A stretch of 45,375 nt of DNA from Marixanthomonas spongiae (GCF_003095375.1 NZ_QEHR01000014.1:1-45375), one strand, 5' to 3'. Positions 33,406-42,150 are shown, counted from the first letter of the stretch. The notes: a model not told the origin generated them from the letters alone. Made by a program: numbers and translations.

Positions 33406-33728
33406 GTCATAAAATAAAAAAATTAGCATCTCTTTCGCATCCTTATGCCGAAAATAATATTCTTTCTTATCAACCGGCTGAGAGATTTTCTCTATTACAT
33501 CATAAGTCAAATTCACGAATTCTTCATCTGTGAGTGCCTTTATTCTTTTAAAAACATGATTGCTCTGTTTTAAATCTTCAAAAATTTGAAGTAATTTTTT
33601 TTGAGATTCGTAGGTGAGTAGTTATGGCGGTCATTGGAAATACACTCGTGTATATAACAGTCAATGTCTATTCGATTTTTTGAAAAATTAGCAATAGCCT
33701 TCTTCTGGTTCATCCTTATATCTATCAT
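33385..33728 (-). pseudogene. Truncated and frameshifted sister of the 1806-2315 gene
   Basis: From the ATG at 33728 the frame reads MIDIRMNQKKAIANFSKN then IDIDCYIHE and NDRHN. It then shifts frame near an eight-A run (about 33605-33630) and continues LTYESQKKLLQIFEDLKQ, FVNLTYDVIEKI, HKDAKEMLIFLFY. The last codons (DTIPPSV, stop) come from the IS256 inverted repeat. The alignable blocks MI-x5-QKK-x-I-x-NF, ID-x2-IH, V-x2-x-Y-x-V and HK-x-A-x2-ML match the 169-residue protein at 1806-2315. Some 55-60 C-terminal residues are therefore missing because of the insertion. It lies 69 bp downstream of the polymerase-like gene on the same strand. Confidence 0.65.
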
Positions 33729-33797
33729 AATTTTTACTTAATATATGATATATTTCAAAAAGTTTATTACACGTCAATTCTTCAACATTTCAAAATT

Positions 33798-35147
33798 TTA
33801 TGCAGCTCTCTTTATAGTATTAACTTCTCCTTTTTCAAATGACCACTCCAACACCTTCTTTCCCATTTTTTTCGGTGGCACGGATTTAATGTCTTTTACC
33901 TCTAAGGTCACCCGAATGTTTTGATTAGCAAAGTGCTCAATTATTTCTGCTTGCAAGTTGGCACTATCTTGTAGGTCCGAGAAGTAGATGGCATCGAATT
34001 GGGTAAAATAAAACTTCGATTTTTTTGGCACAAGCCTGTTAAAGATCGAGGCTTCAGTATTCTGCAAGACAGATGCGAGGCTGAAATCTTTATTTTGGTG
34101 AATAGTGCTCAATGACTTCCAGCAGTTTGGGTAAAGATGTCTGAAATACTTGTTTATTTGTGTAGTAGTCTTCCATCCAAAAAAAAGGTACTTATAAATA
34201 GCCACTTTGACTTTATTTCTATCCATACCCTTGAGACCTTCAAATTGTTCGTACATATGTCCGTTTTCACAATCTTGGACATACTTATCATCGACGGGCA
34301 TGTCGTTCTTTCTCAAATAGAGAGCCAGTAAGAGTGGTTGGCAGTTAACTACATCAATTCCTGTGAAATCTATATTATAAAATCTCCTGGCAACCTTGCT
34401 CACGTTAGTGAATGAATGATATATGCGATCTACTTTTTTACCTTTTTTTATAAAACGTTTTTGGGTGGTATAGAAAATACGGCTAATCCGAATTTTCATC
34501 CTATGGTCATTGATTCCCATATGATAACAGTGTTCCAACTCAGCCTTGACCGCATCCGCAATATTAATCTCCAACTTTTTAAGGGTCTTTTTGTATTTGG
34601 CGGGCACTTTGAGGTTTTTATGTACATGAAATCTTCTATCTTTTTTCCTATCGAAATCATCTATCCAGATTAAGGCAAAATCTGTCTTTTTAAGGTAGGA
34701 TTGTAGCACACAATACCTCTTTGTATATGTTTTATCATTTTTTTCATTTGAATAGCGGTAGTAGTTCCCATTCTCATAGGGAACTGCTTTTATTATCTCT
34801 TCGTCTTCTAATATTTTTAGAAATTTTTTGTACGTATCTCGACTGAAATGACTTATAAGTTCAGTTGTGCCTATTGGCAAAATATATTTTTCAGGAGAAT
34901 CCTTTATAGAGTTTAATTTAATGTCCACTTCGGCAAGAAAGTCTAAGATTTTCTTGATACAGTAATTTTTCTTTTTTAAAGGGTAATCATTTCTGTTCAT
35001 TAAGCCAGATACAACTGAAAGGCTAGATATGTAACACGCTTGGTTTATTTTCATTCTATTAACCACAACTTCGTCATCGAATAGACTTTCCCCGTTAAAT
35101 AGACCTTTATTTTTGAAAGGCTTGATTATTATCTGACTGTGTTTCAT
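33798..35147 (-). CDS. Protein with family-A DNA polymerase palm motifs, mobile-element type
   Basis: 449 residues, unannotated by any family name I can recall with certainty. The N-terminal third contains a winged-helix-like stretch (about 90-125, TTELISHFSRDTYKKFLKIL). The C-terminal half shows, in the order of PolA-type polymerases, a motif A-like IDVVNCQPLLLAL (D265), a motif B-like segment R310-x3-K314-x3-Y318...FFG (322-324), a QNTEA (362-366) resembling the QGTAA after the O-helix, and a motif C-like QFDAIYF (D385). There is no 3'-5' exonuclease domain. These features are seen; polymerase activity is inferred. The neighbours are an IS256 end, a mobile-element paralog remnant and a restriction enzyme. 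A replication or repair protein of an integrated element is the best guess. Confidence 0.55.
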   Translation of the reverse strand: MKHSQIIIKPFKNKGLFNGESLFDDEVVVNRMKINQACYISSLSVVSGLMNRNDYPLKKKNYCIKKILDFLAEVDIKLNSIKDSPEKYILPIGTTELISHFSRDTYKKFLKILEDEEIIKAVPYENGNYYRYSNEKNDKTYTKRYCVLQSYLKKTDFALIWIDDFDRKKDRRFHVHKNLKVPAKYKKTLKKLEINIADAVKAELEHCYHMGINDHRMKIRISRIFYTTQKRFIKKGKKVDRIYHSFTNVSKVARRFYNIDFTGIDVVNCQPLLLALYLRKNDMPVDDKYVQDCENGHMYEQFEGLKGMDRNKVKVAIYKYLFFGWKTTTQINKYFRHLYPNCWKSLSTIHQNKDFSLASVLQNTEASIFNRLVPKKSKFYFTQFDAIYFSDLQDSANLQAEIIEHFANQNIRVTLEVKDIKSVPPKKMGKKVLEWSFEKGEVNTIKRAA

Positions 35148-35651
35148 CCGTGTTTATTATTTTAGTTATATATAAAGCTGAAACTCCTCCCTTTACTTAT
35201 TTCTTTATTTTTTCGGTCAAATGCATCAACTACTGGTATAGTCAGTAACTGTCAATTTGTTTTAAATAGAATTATTAATTTTTCGGGAAGTGCATCTACG
35301 GGCGCTCAGCCAAGAGGGCTTCGCTAGGAAGTAAAATAAATTGGTGCTCTGGATGGTTGAAATCTAAAGGCGTTAGTGGTACCAGTGATACAAGTTGAGT
35401 CTATACACAAGCAATTTACAGAACAGAAACACCACAAGGAACACATATTAATTTATAGAACAACAATAGACTCTATGTTTACTTTTTTTATCGGTAATCT
35501 CTGGCAAACCTTATAAACAGACGGATTTCCTGCACACTTTCTCAGTTAGAATTAATTGTGATAATATTTTAACATTTTTTAACTAAACAAATGAGTTTCA
35601 GTCTATATAAGAGTTAAATAATACAATCAAAAAACTCAAAAAAGTACTACT
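35148..35651. other. Long divergent intergenic region with shared operator-like arms
   Basis: 504 bp without a supported gene, between the polymerase-like gene and the 35652 gene. CTGAAACTC at 35178-35186, preceded by a TATATAA-type tract, faces its inverse GAGTTTCAG at 35593-35601, followed by TATATAA. One copy thus lies just upstream of each divergent gene. GAGTCTAT near 35396 and ATAGACTC near 35467 form a second, inner inverted pair. The middle carries an unusually GC-rich patch (about 35295-35335). It could be a control region or a replication origin. Confidence 0.45.
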
Positions 35652-36023
35652 ATGAAAACAAGAAACTTTAAAGATATAGCCGCTATTACGTTACCGGAAT
35701 ATGTTATTGAAAGGATTGAAGAGTTAATGTATTTCGAGGATGAAATTTATAAAGAATTAGGCATGTTAGAATGGGAAAGAATGAATGGATATGAGCTGCT
35801 GGAGTATGCTATAATTTATCCTGATTATGGTGATTCTGATGAAGGGATTTGTGAAGATTTTTTTGAAATGTTTGATGCAAAAAAATGTGGCTATCTGGAC
35901 GATTGGAAAGAAAAAAAAATGGACCAACTGAGAGAGGACAATCCTCAACTTTATAAGGCGGTTATGACAAAAAAACATAGGTTAAACGAAATCAATGATT
36001 TGTTGGATGAAAAAGAAGGGTAA
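35652..36023 (+). CDS. Acidic hypothetical protein beside the restriction enzyme
   Basis: 123 residues, strongly acidic (many Asp/Glu; stretches such as YPDYGDSDEGICEDFFE), helical, with no signal peptide or membrane segment. I recognise no family. It is convergent with the restriction-modification gene (67 bp apart) and divergent from the polymerase-like gene. Small acidic proteins near restriction systems are sometimes DNA mimics or regulators, but nothing here proves that. Confidence 0.6.
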   Translation: MKTRNFKDIAAITLPEYVIERIEELMYFEDEIYKELGMLEWERMNGYELLEYAIIYPDYGDSDEGICEDFFEMFDAKKCGYLDDWKEKKMDQLREDNPQLYKAVMTKKHRLNEINDLLDEKEG

Positions 36024-36090
36024 CTCTTGGATGAGAGTGAGCTTATAATAAAATATTTTTAGCTAATTGAGCATTTCTAAAAGGTATATT

Positions 36091-39000
36091 TTATATGAAT
36101 TCGACCCCATCAATCTCTTCCATCAACCTACCGGTTTCTAATAAAGCTTTTATTATTTTTCGGTAATGTTCAATGTCTTCCATAGTTAGCTCACGGCCTT
36201 TTCGGTCTTTGAGCCACTTTTGCGCGGGTTGGTAGCCACCTATATAAAACTCCCAAGCCACCTTGGGCACTTGGTCAAAATATTGCTGGTCATTTATCCA
36301 TACTCTACCTTTTATATCATCGATAGGTATATAGCCCGGACTGGTCTTGGTTAATTTTCTAGAAATAATATTATCGCCACTAGCTGGGTAGGTTACTGGG
36401 CTTTTTTCCAATGCTGCGTGCTTCATTAAATGAATACCTCGCAACTCGCTACCTAATCGCACCAATTCCCAAAACACATCAACATCTTTTGGCCACGGCA
36501 CCCGTGGAAAGTCTGTTTTTAAAAACTCTTTGTACCGCTCTCGGTACGTAGGGCTGTGCAACACAGCATAGATATAATCCAGAATGTCCAGCGGTGTAAA
36601 ATATTCTTTTTTCGATTTAGATTTCAATTTCGATTTTTCAGGAATATCCCAACCACTGTAGGCATCTTCACCTTGTTCCCGTAATTGCAAGGCTTCCTCT
36701 AACCGGGTGAAGTCGTGGTCGGGTAAAAACGGTAAAGCCAAACCTTCTGCAAATTGTTGTACAAGGATACGGTCTAGATTAGGTGTTCGATGCTTTAAAT
36801 TGTAAGAATATAGTTGACTTGCATAACTGCCATCATATGGAGTTACAATTTTATGTTGCGCTAATGGTAGTGATGTTGTAAAAATTGAAAATTTTTCTTT
36901 TGTTTGCCTAGTATAACAAAGTGCAACATTTTCATAAAGTAAATCATTATTCAATTCTGGCCTATAATAATCATAAGCATAATTCCCGTACATCATAAAC
37001 CTTTCGTCAAAAAGTCTATATGTTGCTAAGTGTATTTGACTTTTATTTCTGGCTTCTTCCCTTGCATCACTTATTTTCCAATCTCTATTAGATTTAATAT
37101 TAAATTTATTAAATAAATCTGTTTCACTATTATCTATAGAGACAAATTCTTTTATTTTGACAGCAGCTTCTTCTTTTGTAAAGCTTACGGCAAAATTATC
37201 TCTATGACTATTTGGTCCAAGAAGTGAAATTACAAATAATTCAGATATAGAGACGAAACCTGAGTATTCATCCATCAACTCAAAATCCATAGATATCATA
37301 AAATAGTCTGGCGCCACTTTGCGTAATTTCTCAAAATCGATCTCAGCAATACGATTATTTTCCAAAAAATTATATTTATCCTTTCGTCTCCCGTATAAGT
37401 CGTAGTGAAACACCTGGCCTAATTCATTTTTTTTCTTCTGCCCTGTTTTTACAAAAAGATTGATACTTACGCCTTGTTGTATGTCAAAAACATTATCGTC
37501 TTTCCCACCATCGGGTGTGGTTTCCTTCTTTTTGGCATTGCCGTGTAGGTCTATGGTGTAAATCTTGTCAAAAGTTTTCAATAAATGCCAGCGCATGCCT
37601 CTAAAGGTGGGATTGTCTAAAAAACCATGTGGGTTAATATAGGCTACTACACCCTCGTCCGTCTTTTTTATCATGTTTTCAGCAAAGCGAATAAATTTTA
37701 CGTAATCATCATTTAGCCACTTGCTGTTGCGCTCTTGTAATTTCTGTTTCCCACCTGGTTCTTTTTTATAGGCCTTCATCAACTCCATAATATATTTGCC
37801 CTTATTGGCACTTTCTCCACTATAGGGCGGATTGCCCAATAACACCATTACAGGCGTTTGGGTTTTTATACGGTTGGCTTCTTGTGATTCAATTGCTAAT
37901 GCTTGATTCCAAAAAAGATTTGGAACTTCCCGTATACCTGGCTCTAAGGTGTTGGTAAGAAAAATATTAAAACGGTCTTGGGTATAACCTGCACCTTCTT
38001 TGGCAAAAAGCCCGTCACGCTGTGTCACAAATTTGCTGGTATGGCTATACCCTGTCTCCTGTAATAACAAATCCAACTTTAAATGTGCCATGGCGTAGCT
38101 AGCCATTAAAATTTCAAATCCGTTTAGGCGAGGGATTAAATCTTGGTTAACATATTGCGGCCAGAGCCCTTCCATTCCTTCAAAACTTTGATAAATATGG
38201 CGTACCACTTGTGCCAAAAATGTACCTGTCCCCGTAGCAGGGTCTAAAATTTGTACTCGGTGCACATTTTTTTTGGTTTTTCGCTTTTTGGTTTTTGTAC
38301 GATTATCGGTATTATCGGTATCTACTTCTATTTCAATTTTACTTTTATCGGCCAAACCCCTGTTCAGGTTGAATTCTTCTTTTAGAATATCATCTACCGC
38401 TCTAACAATAAACTGCACTACCGGAAGGGGTGTGTAATAAACCCCACGTTCCACGCGTAAATCGGGGTCATAATCTTTTAAGAAATCTTCATAAAAATGG
38501 ATGATGGGATCTTGCGTTCGAGTGTTTTTCCCAAAATTATGAAGAATGCCTTCTACATCGGTCGCACGAAAGACCTCAGCCAGGCCATCAATAATCCAAC
38601 TAAGACGGGTGTCCAAATCATAACCTGCTATATAATGAAATAGTTTTCGTAAAAAAGGGTTGGTCTTGGGTATAAGCTCTGCCGCTTCCTGTCGGTTAAA
38701 AGTTTTTAATGTTGGGTCTTTACTTCGGGCAGCAAACATACCGTAGGCTATGGTTTGCGCATATAAATCAGCGAATTGTTCAGGGCTTATGTCACGTATC
38801 AACAATTCTTTAAAACTGGTATATTGCTGTTGCAGCTCAGTTTCTGGATTGTGTTCATCGGCAATATCTTCCCGTAACGACCGAGCAAACACCTCTTTAA
38901 GCAACCTGGCCTTACTGGCCATTAAATGACTTAGTTTTTTTGGCGAACGAATGGTCTGGGCAATATGCTCAGGAAAGTCCTTGATTAGTGCCTTAAATTC

Positions 39001-39405
39001 CCCATACGCTTCGGAATTAGCTGTGATCTCATTGGTAAGTGGATCTAGACAAGCTAAATGAATTGTTTTAATGTGATTTCCGTCTTGATATAATCTGAAT
39101 TCAAGATAATTGGTGATTATTAAATTTTGCAGACCATTTTTGTAACGCGAAAATTGTTTATTATAAATTGGGTCATCCAAACTTTTGTCAACGTCTTTGG
39201 CTTCTATATAGCCCCTACCAATAGTTTCTTTGGTTATAATAAAATCGGGAGCACCAACTGCACTACGCTTGGGTTCGTTTGTAATTTCAAAACTTGGTAA
39301 AAGGGTTTCCAATAATTGTTGAAGATCGCCACGGTAACTATGTTCTGTAGAAATACCACTTGCAAAACGGCTTTGAACAGTGGAAAGGTATTGTTGAATA
39401 GTCAT
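36091..39405 (-). CDS. Single-chain restriction-modification enzyme (Type IIG, ISP-like C-terminus)
   Basis: A 1,104-residue enzyme that cuts and methylates DNA with one polypeptide. Order: an N-terminal PD-(D/E)xK nuclease (P53-D54 in GAPDF; E68 and K70 in GYIEAKD), a helical connector (about 150-340), and an N6-adenine methyltransferase with SAM motif I DPATGTGTF (from D388) and catalytic NPPY (525-528). The C-terminal target-recognition region (about 700-1,090) contains YRLFDERFMMYGNYAYDYY, as in the Type ISP C-terminal specificity domain. No DEAD/RecA helicase motifs are present, which separates it from true Type ISP enzymes (about 1,500 residues). No separate specificity subunit is needed. 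The recognition sequence cannot be predicted here. Confidence 0.88.
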   Translation of the reverse strand: MTIQQYLSTVQSRFASGISTEHSYRGDLQQLLETLLPSFEITNEPKRSAVGAPDFIITKETIGRGYIEAKDVDKSLDDPIYNKQFSRYKNGLQNLIITNYLEFRLYQDGNHIKTIHLACLDPLTNEITANSEAYGEFKALIKDFPEHIAQTIRSPKKLSHLMASKARLLKEVFARSLREDIADEHNPETELQQQYTSFKELLIRDISPEQFADLYAQTIAYGMFAARSKDPTLKTFNRQEAAELIPKTNPFLRKLFHYIAGYDLDTRLSWIIDGLAEVFRATDVEGILHNFGKNTRTQDPIIHFYEDFLKDYDPDLRVERGVYYTPLPVVQFIVRAVDDILKEEFNLNRGLADKSKIEIEVDTDNTDNRTKTKKRKTKKNVHRVQILDPATGTGTFLAQVVRHIYQSFEGMEGLWPQYVNQDLIPRLNGFEILMASYAMAHLKLDLLLQETGYSHTSKFVTQRDGLFAKEGAGYTQDRFNIFLTNTLEPGIREVPNLFWNQALAIESQEANRIKTQTPVMVLLGNPPYSGESANKGKYIMELMKAYKKEPGGKQKLQERNSKWLNDDYVKFIRFAENMIKKTDEGVVAYINPHGFLDNPTFRGMRWHLLKTFDKIYTIDLHGNAKKKETTPDGGKDDNVFDIQQGVSINLFVKTGQKKKNELGQVFHYDLYGRRKDKYNFLENNRIAEIDFEKLRKVAPDYFMISMDFELMDEYSGFVSISELFVISLLGPNSHRDNFAVSFTKEEAAVKIKEFVSIDNSETDLFNKFNIKSNRDWKISDAREEARNKSQIHLATYRLFDERFMMYGNYAYDYYRPELNNDLLYENVALCYTRQTKEKFSIFTTSLPLAQHKIVTPYDGSYASQLYSYNLKHRTPNLDRILVQQFAEGLALPFLPDHDFTRLEEALQLREQGEDAYSGWDIPEKSKLKSKSKKEYFTPLDILDYIYAVLHSPTYRERYKEFLKTDFPRVPWPKDVDVFWELVRLGSELRGIHLMKHAALEKSPVTYPASGDNIISRKLTKTSPGYIPIDDIKGRVWINDQQYFDQVPKVAWEFYIGGYQPAQKWLKDRKGRELTMEDIEHYRKIIKALLETGRLMEEIDGVEFI

Positions 39406-39487
39406 GAAATATTCTTCTGTTGGTTATTACAGGGAGTTCTTCAAATATAAATATTATTTGTTGGAAATAACTCGGTGGTTATTCTGA

Positions 39488-39793
39488 TTAAACGTATTCT
39501 TCAAGAAGTTCATCTATAAAAAGCAGCCGCAATAAATCAGGAAAAAGAAATTCTAAAACATCATCAATATCTGAGCTTACGAATTCTAAAGTCATATCTA
39601 TAGTATCATTATCTCTCTTAATTGCATAAATATTGTCTGAATTAAACTTGAAATAAAAAGATTTTGTAATTATCGTAGATGTTCCAGTGGTTTTCCTCTT
39701 TCCAACAATTACATCTAGGTTTTTCTTATAATCGATATCAAAGTAGTCTAAAAATTTTTGTGTGGTTTCAACCCATATGTCCATTTGTGTCAT
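39488..39793 (-). CDS. Small hypothetical protein upstream of the restriction enzyme
   Basis: 101 residues, soluble and acidic, with beta-rich middle (TSTIITKSFYFKFNSDNIYAIKRD) and a Leu/Glu-rich C-terminus (DVLEFLFPDLLRLLFIDELLEEYV). No family is recognised. It precedes the restriction-modification gene on the same strand with an 82-bp gap, so the two may share a transcript. A control or immunity function is possible but unsupported. Confidence 0.5.
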   Translation of the reverse strand: MTQMDIWVETTQKFLDYFDIDYKKNLDVIVGKRKTTGTSTIITKSFYFKFNSDNIYAIKRDNDTIDMTLEFVSSDIDDVLEFLFPDLLRLLFIDELLEEYV

Positions 39794-39997
39794 GTAGTAT
39801 ATATAATTTTAGTGACAATACTTCAGACGGTATAAAAAGGAAGGGGAATGGAAAGGCATCGTCATAGGATTAAAAAAATGTTCAGCAAATGTTCTACTCT
39901 TAAATGAGCAATCTTGTAAAGATTCTAAAATATTAATAATATAACCTTGCTTAGAATCAGTGAAATAAGCTAAGTAAAGAGTTTTTTTCTTTTCTCG

Positions 39998-40069
39998 TAG
40001 CCTCGCCAAGAATCGAACTTGGATCTAAAGTTTAGGAAACTTCTATTCTATCCATTGAACTACGAGGCC
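39998..40069 (-). tRNA. tRNA-Arg (anticodon CCT)
   Basis: Read on the minus strand it folds as a complete cloverleaf. The acceptor GGCCTCG pairs with CGAGGCT (first pair G-U) and the D-arm is GTTC...GAAT. The anticodon arm is GAAGT/ACTTT with loop TTCCTAA, anticodon CCT. The T-arm is CCAAG-TTCGATT-CTTGG. It decodes AGG. Its 3' end faces the accessory block with the restriction enzyme, and tRNA 3' ends are common integration sites. I found no second copy of the 3' end in the window. Confidence 0.95.
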
Positions 40070-40089
40070 GTTTGATTGCAAAAATAACA

Positions 40090-40785
40090 TTACTTTTTTT
40101 TATCCCAATACACATAAGCCCCAAAAATAACCAAACATACCAAAGAGCCCCATAACAGCCCGCTTTTGAGGCTTTCGGTATTTTGACCCACGATCGCTAC
40201 AAACAAGGTCAACGGGGCGATGCCCAACATCGTGGCACCAATGAACCGCCAATAGCCCATTTTTAGGATTCCAGCGACAAAGCTAATGGCATCGTTAGAC
40301 AAAAAAGGGTTGATACGGGTAATTACCACAGCCCAAAACCCGTAATCTTCTATAAAATTTTCTATTTTCTGTTCGGTTTTGCGGCCTATTAGTTGTTCTA
40401 CCCACAACTGTCCCAAATACCGACCAATGACATACCCAACCGAAGATGCTGTAAACACCGATACAAATATGATTAAGCTTCCCCACACTGGACCGTAAGC
40501 CAATACCGAAACCACCATCAACGCTAAGGTAGGAATGACGATCAAAAACATCTGGACTACCATTGCCAGTACGAGTACCACCGGCCCCAGCCAACCAAAA
40601 CCGGACACCCACTCTTCAATGCGTTTTTCATCGTTGCTGGTAAGCACGTTCCAGGCTTCGTTGAAGAATTGCTCCACCGATGGTACTGTAAAGTAACAGA
40701 TTACCAATGTTGATAGCAGCGCAATTGATATGTATATGGGCAATCGCCCTTTGTTTTTCGAAAATTCCGTATCGCTATTGCTCAT
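40090..40785 (-). CDS. TVP38/TMEM64 family membrane protein
   Basis: A 231-residue inner-membrane protein of the DedA/SNARE-associated (VTT) superfamily. Hydrophobic segments lie near residues 17-35, 65-100, 105-125, 155-175 and 185-225. The family core is visible as IPTLALMVVSVLAYGPVWGSLIIF, SSVGYVIGRYLG and INPFLSNDAISFVAGI. Members are lipid scramblases or transporter-like proteins linked to envelope homeostasis. It is the last gene of a leftward run beginning with a two-component system, 13 bp after a propeller gene. Confidence 0.88.
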   Translation of the reverse strand: MSNSDTEFSKNKGRLPIYISIALLSTLVICYFTVPSVEQFFNEAWNVLTSNDEKRIEEWVSGFGWLGPVVLVLAMVVQMFLIVIPTLALMVVSVLAYGPVWGSLIIFVSVFTASSVGYVIGRYLGQLWVEQLIGRKTEQKIENFIEDYGFWAVVITRINPFLSNDAISFVAGILKMGYWRFIGATMLGIAPLTLFVAIVGQNTESLKSGLLWGSLVCLVIFGAYVYWDKKK

Positions 40786-40798
40786 GCCGTCAATTAGG

Positions 40799-41653
40799 TT
40801 ATTGTTTTAACGTAACTTTTAAAATACTGGGAGGGCCGCCCGTAGCCTCGTTCGATATGTACAATGTGCCATCTGGGGCAAAAGTAATGCCTTCAGGTTG
40901 GTAAAATACGGCGTTGTTAAGTGGGTATTCCTTTTTTACGGTTCCATTTTGCTTAACGATCAAAATCTTGGGCTTTGTACCTTGCAACACGTAGATTTCG
41001 TTGGTTTTGGGATGGATAGCGATATCTGCCGGACGTATTTTTTTTATTGATTTCTGCAGTTCGTGATCTCTGGCAGTTAACAACAATACAGGTTTTTGGC
41101 GTAAGGTTTTCGTGGCGAGGTCATAGGCATAGATCCCTCGCCCGTCGTTGCCGAAGGGTTCGTGGTCTTTGGCCATGAGCAACAGCCTGTTGTTTTCTGC
41201 ATCGCCCAAAAGGGTTTCGATATTGTTCTTTTCAGAAAGGGGCAGGTTGTATTGATTGAAAACAGGGTCTTTAGATTTATAATCGAGGATTTCGAAAATT
41301 TCGCCATCGCTTCGGGCCACGTATATGTTGTCGCCCATAAGTGCTACGCCTTCATAATCGCCATCACCGCCAAATTTTACCTGCCCGTCCAGTTTTTTTG
41401 TGTTCAGGCTATAAAAAAACACAATGCCCACTTCATCTTGTATACAAGCTATACGACCATCTTCCAGCCACACAATACCTGAAATTTCATCAAGGACACT
41501 GGGCAGTTTCCAGCTCTCGACAACCTCGTGGGTAGAATCCAAGGCCACTTGTTTGCGCTCGATGCGGGTTTTGTAAAAGTGGTAAAACAAAAATGAAACA
41601 CCTATTATCAATATAGCAAGTGCTGCCACTATTTTGTTCATATGCTTGTTCAT
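40799..41653 (-). CDS. SdiA-regulated-type beta-propeller protein, membrane-anchored
   Basis: 284 residues with an N-terminal membrane anchor (about 8-25) and a propeller domain of the SdiA-regulated family. Repeats include EISGIVWLEDGRIACIQDEVG, DYEGVALMGDNIYVARSDGEIFEI, ADIAIHPKTNEIYVLQGTKP and QPEGITFAPDGTLYISNEATGGP. The pattern resembles NHL/phytase-like six-bladed propellers. No phytase catalytic residues are evident, so a binding or unknown role is preferred. It sits between a PepSY-like lipoprotein and TVP38, all in the direction of the two-component operon. Confidence 0.8.
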   Translation of the reverse strand: MNKHMNKIVAALAILIIGVSFLFYHFYKTRIERKQVALDSTHEVVESWKLPSVLDEISGIVWLEDGRIACIQDEVGIVFFYSLNTKKLDGQVKFGGDGDYEGVALMGDNIYVARSDGEIFEILDYKSKDPVFNQYNLPLSEKNNIETLLGDAENNRLLLMAKDHEPFGNDGRGIYAYDLATKTLRQKPVLLLTARDHELQKSIKKIRPADIAIHPKTNEIYVLQGTKPKILIVKQNGTVKKEYPLNNAVFYQPEGITFAPDGTLYISNEATGGPPSILKVTLKQ

Positions 41654-41675
41654 AAGTTTCGGTTTTTTAAGGTTT

Positions 41676-42116
41676 TTAATCCCAATAAGGGATTTCTGTT
41701 ACTTGCCCTTTTAAATCTACTACCTTTTTTAGGTCTTTAAAAGATTTTTCCATTTCAATTTGATAGTATTTTTTACGTTTAAGGTAAAGAACTTCCAACT
41801 CATCAATTTCAGCATTTGGATACCTTATGGATATAGAATCCTGTACCGTCTTGGGAAGTTGATCTTTGGACAGTTCATATTTATACATCAAAATGTTGCC
41901 TCTGCCATCCAGTTTTACTTTGTAATCCACATCGGCATCATTTTCAAATTCAACGATGTAATATTCGGCTGTTTTTTCCCATTCCCTATCATTGGTATTC
42001 GGAAACCCTAACTTTAAGGCATTGACGACAATGGAAGGGACATCCCTCTCGGCAACATCATATTCGCACCCCAAGCTTATAAAAGCGATAAGTATTAAAA
42101 AAAGTGTTTGTTTCAT
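41676..42116 (-). CDS. PepSY-like putative periplasmic lipoprotein
   Basis: About 146 residues from the ATG at 42116 (lipobox ISLGC; an upstream ATG at 42131 adds five residues and fits the signal less well). Two PepSY-like beta-lactamase-inhibitor-type repeats are visible: VPSIVVNALKLGFPNTNDREWEKTAEYYIVEF and LPKTVQDSISIRYPNAEIDELEVLYLKRKKYYQIEM. It is related to the secreted protein at 44287-44727 and, like it, is preceded by the AAACTGTAAAGAA box. Both are therefore likely targets of the adjacent response regulator. They may bind a periplasmic ligand or feed back on the sensor kinase. Confidence 0.8.
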   Translation of the reverse strand: MKQTLFLILIAFISLGCEYDVAERDVPSIVVNALKLGFPNTNDREWEKTAEYYIVEFENDADVDYKVKLDGRGNILMYKYELSKDQLPKTVQDSISIRYPNAEIDELEVLYLKRKKYYQIEMEKSFKDLKKVVDLKGQVTEIPYWD

Positions 42117-42150
42117 ATTTTCTAAACCCATTACGTTAAATATCGATTTT

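Noticed and set aside
39809-40009. 66-residue minus-strand frame starting inside tRNA-Arg
   Set aside because: It needs a TTG start within the tRNA, has no recognisable features, and the interval is better treated as intergenic.
39998-40069. Duplicated tRNA-Arg 3' end as att sites
   Set aside because: No second copy of the tRNA 3' end was found elsewhere in the window, so an integration event cannot be shown.
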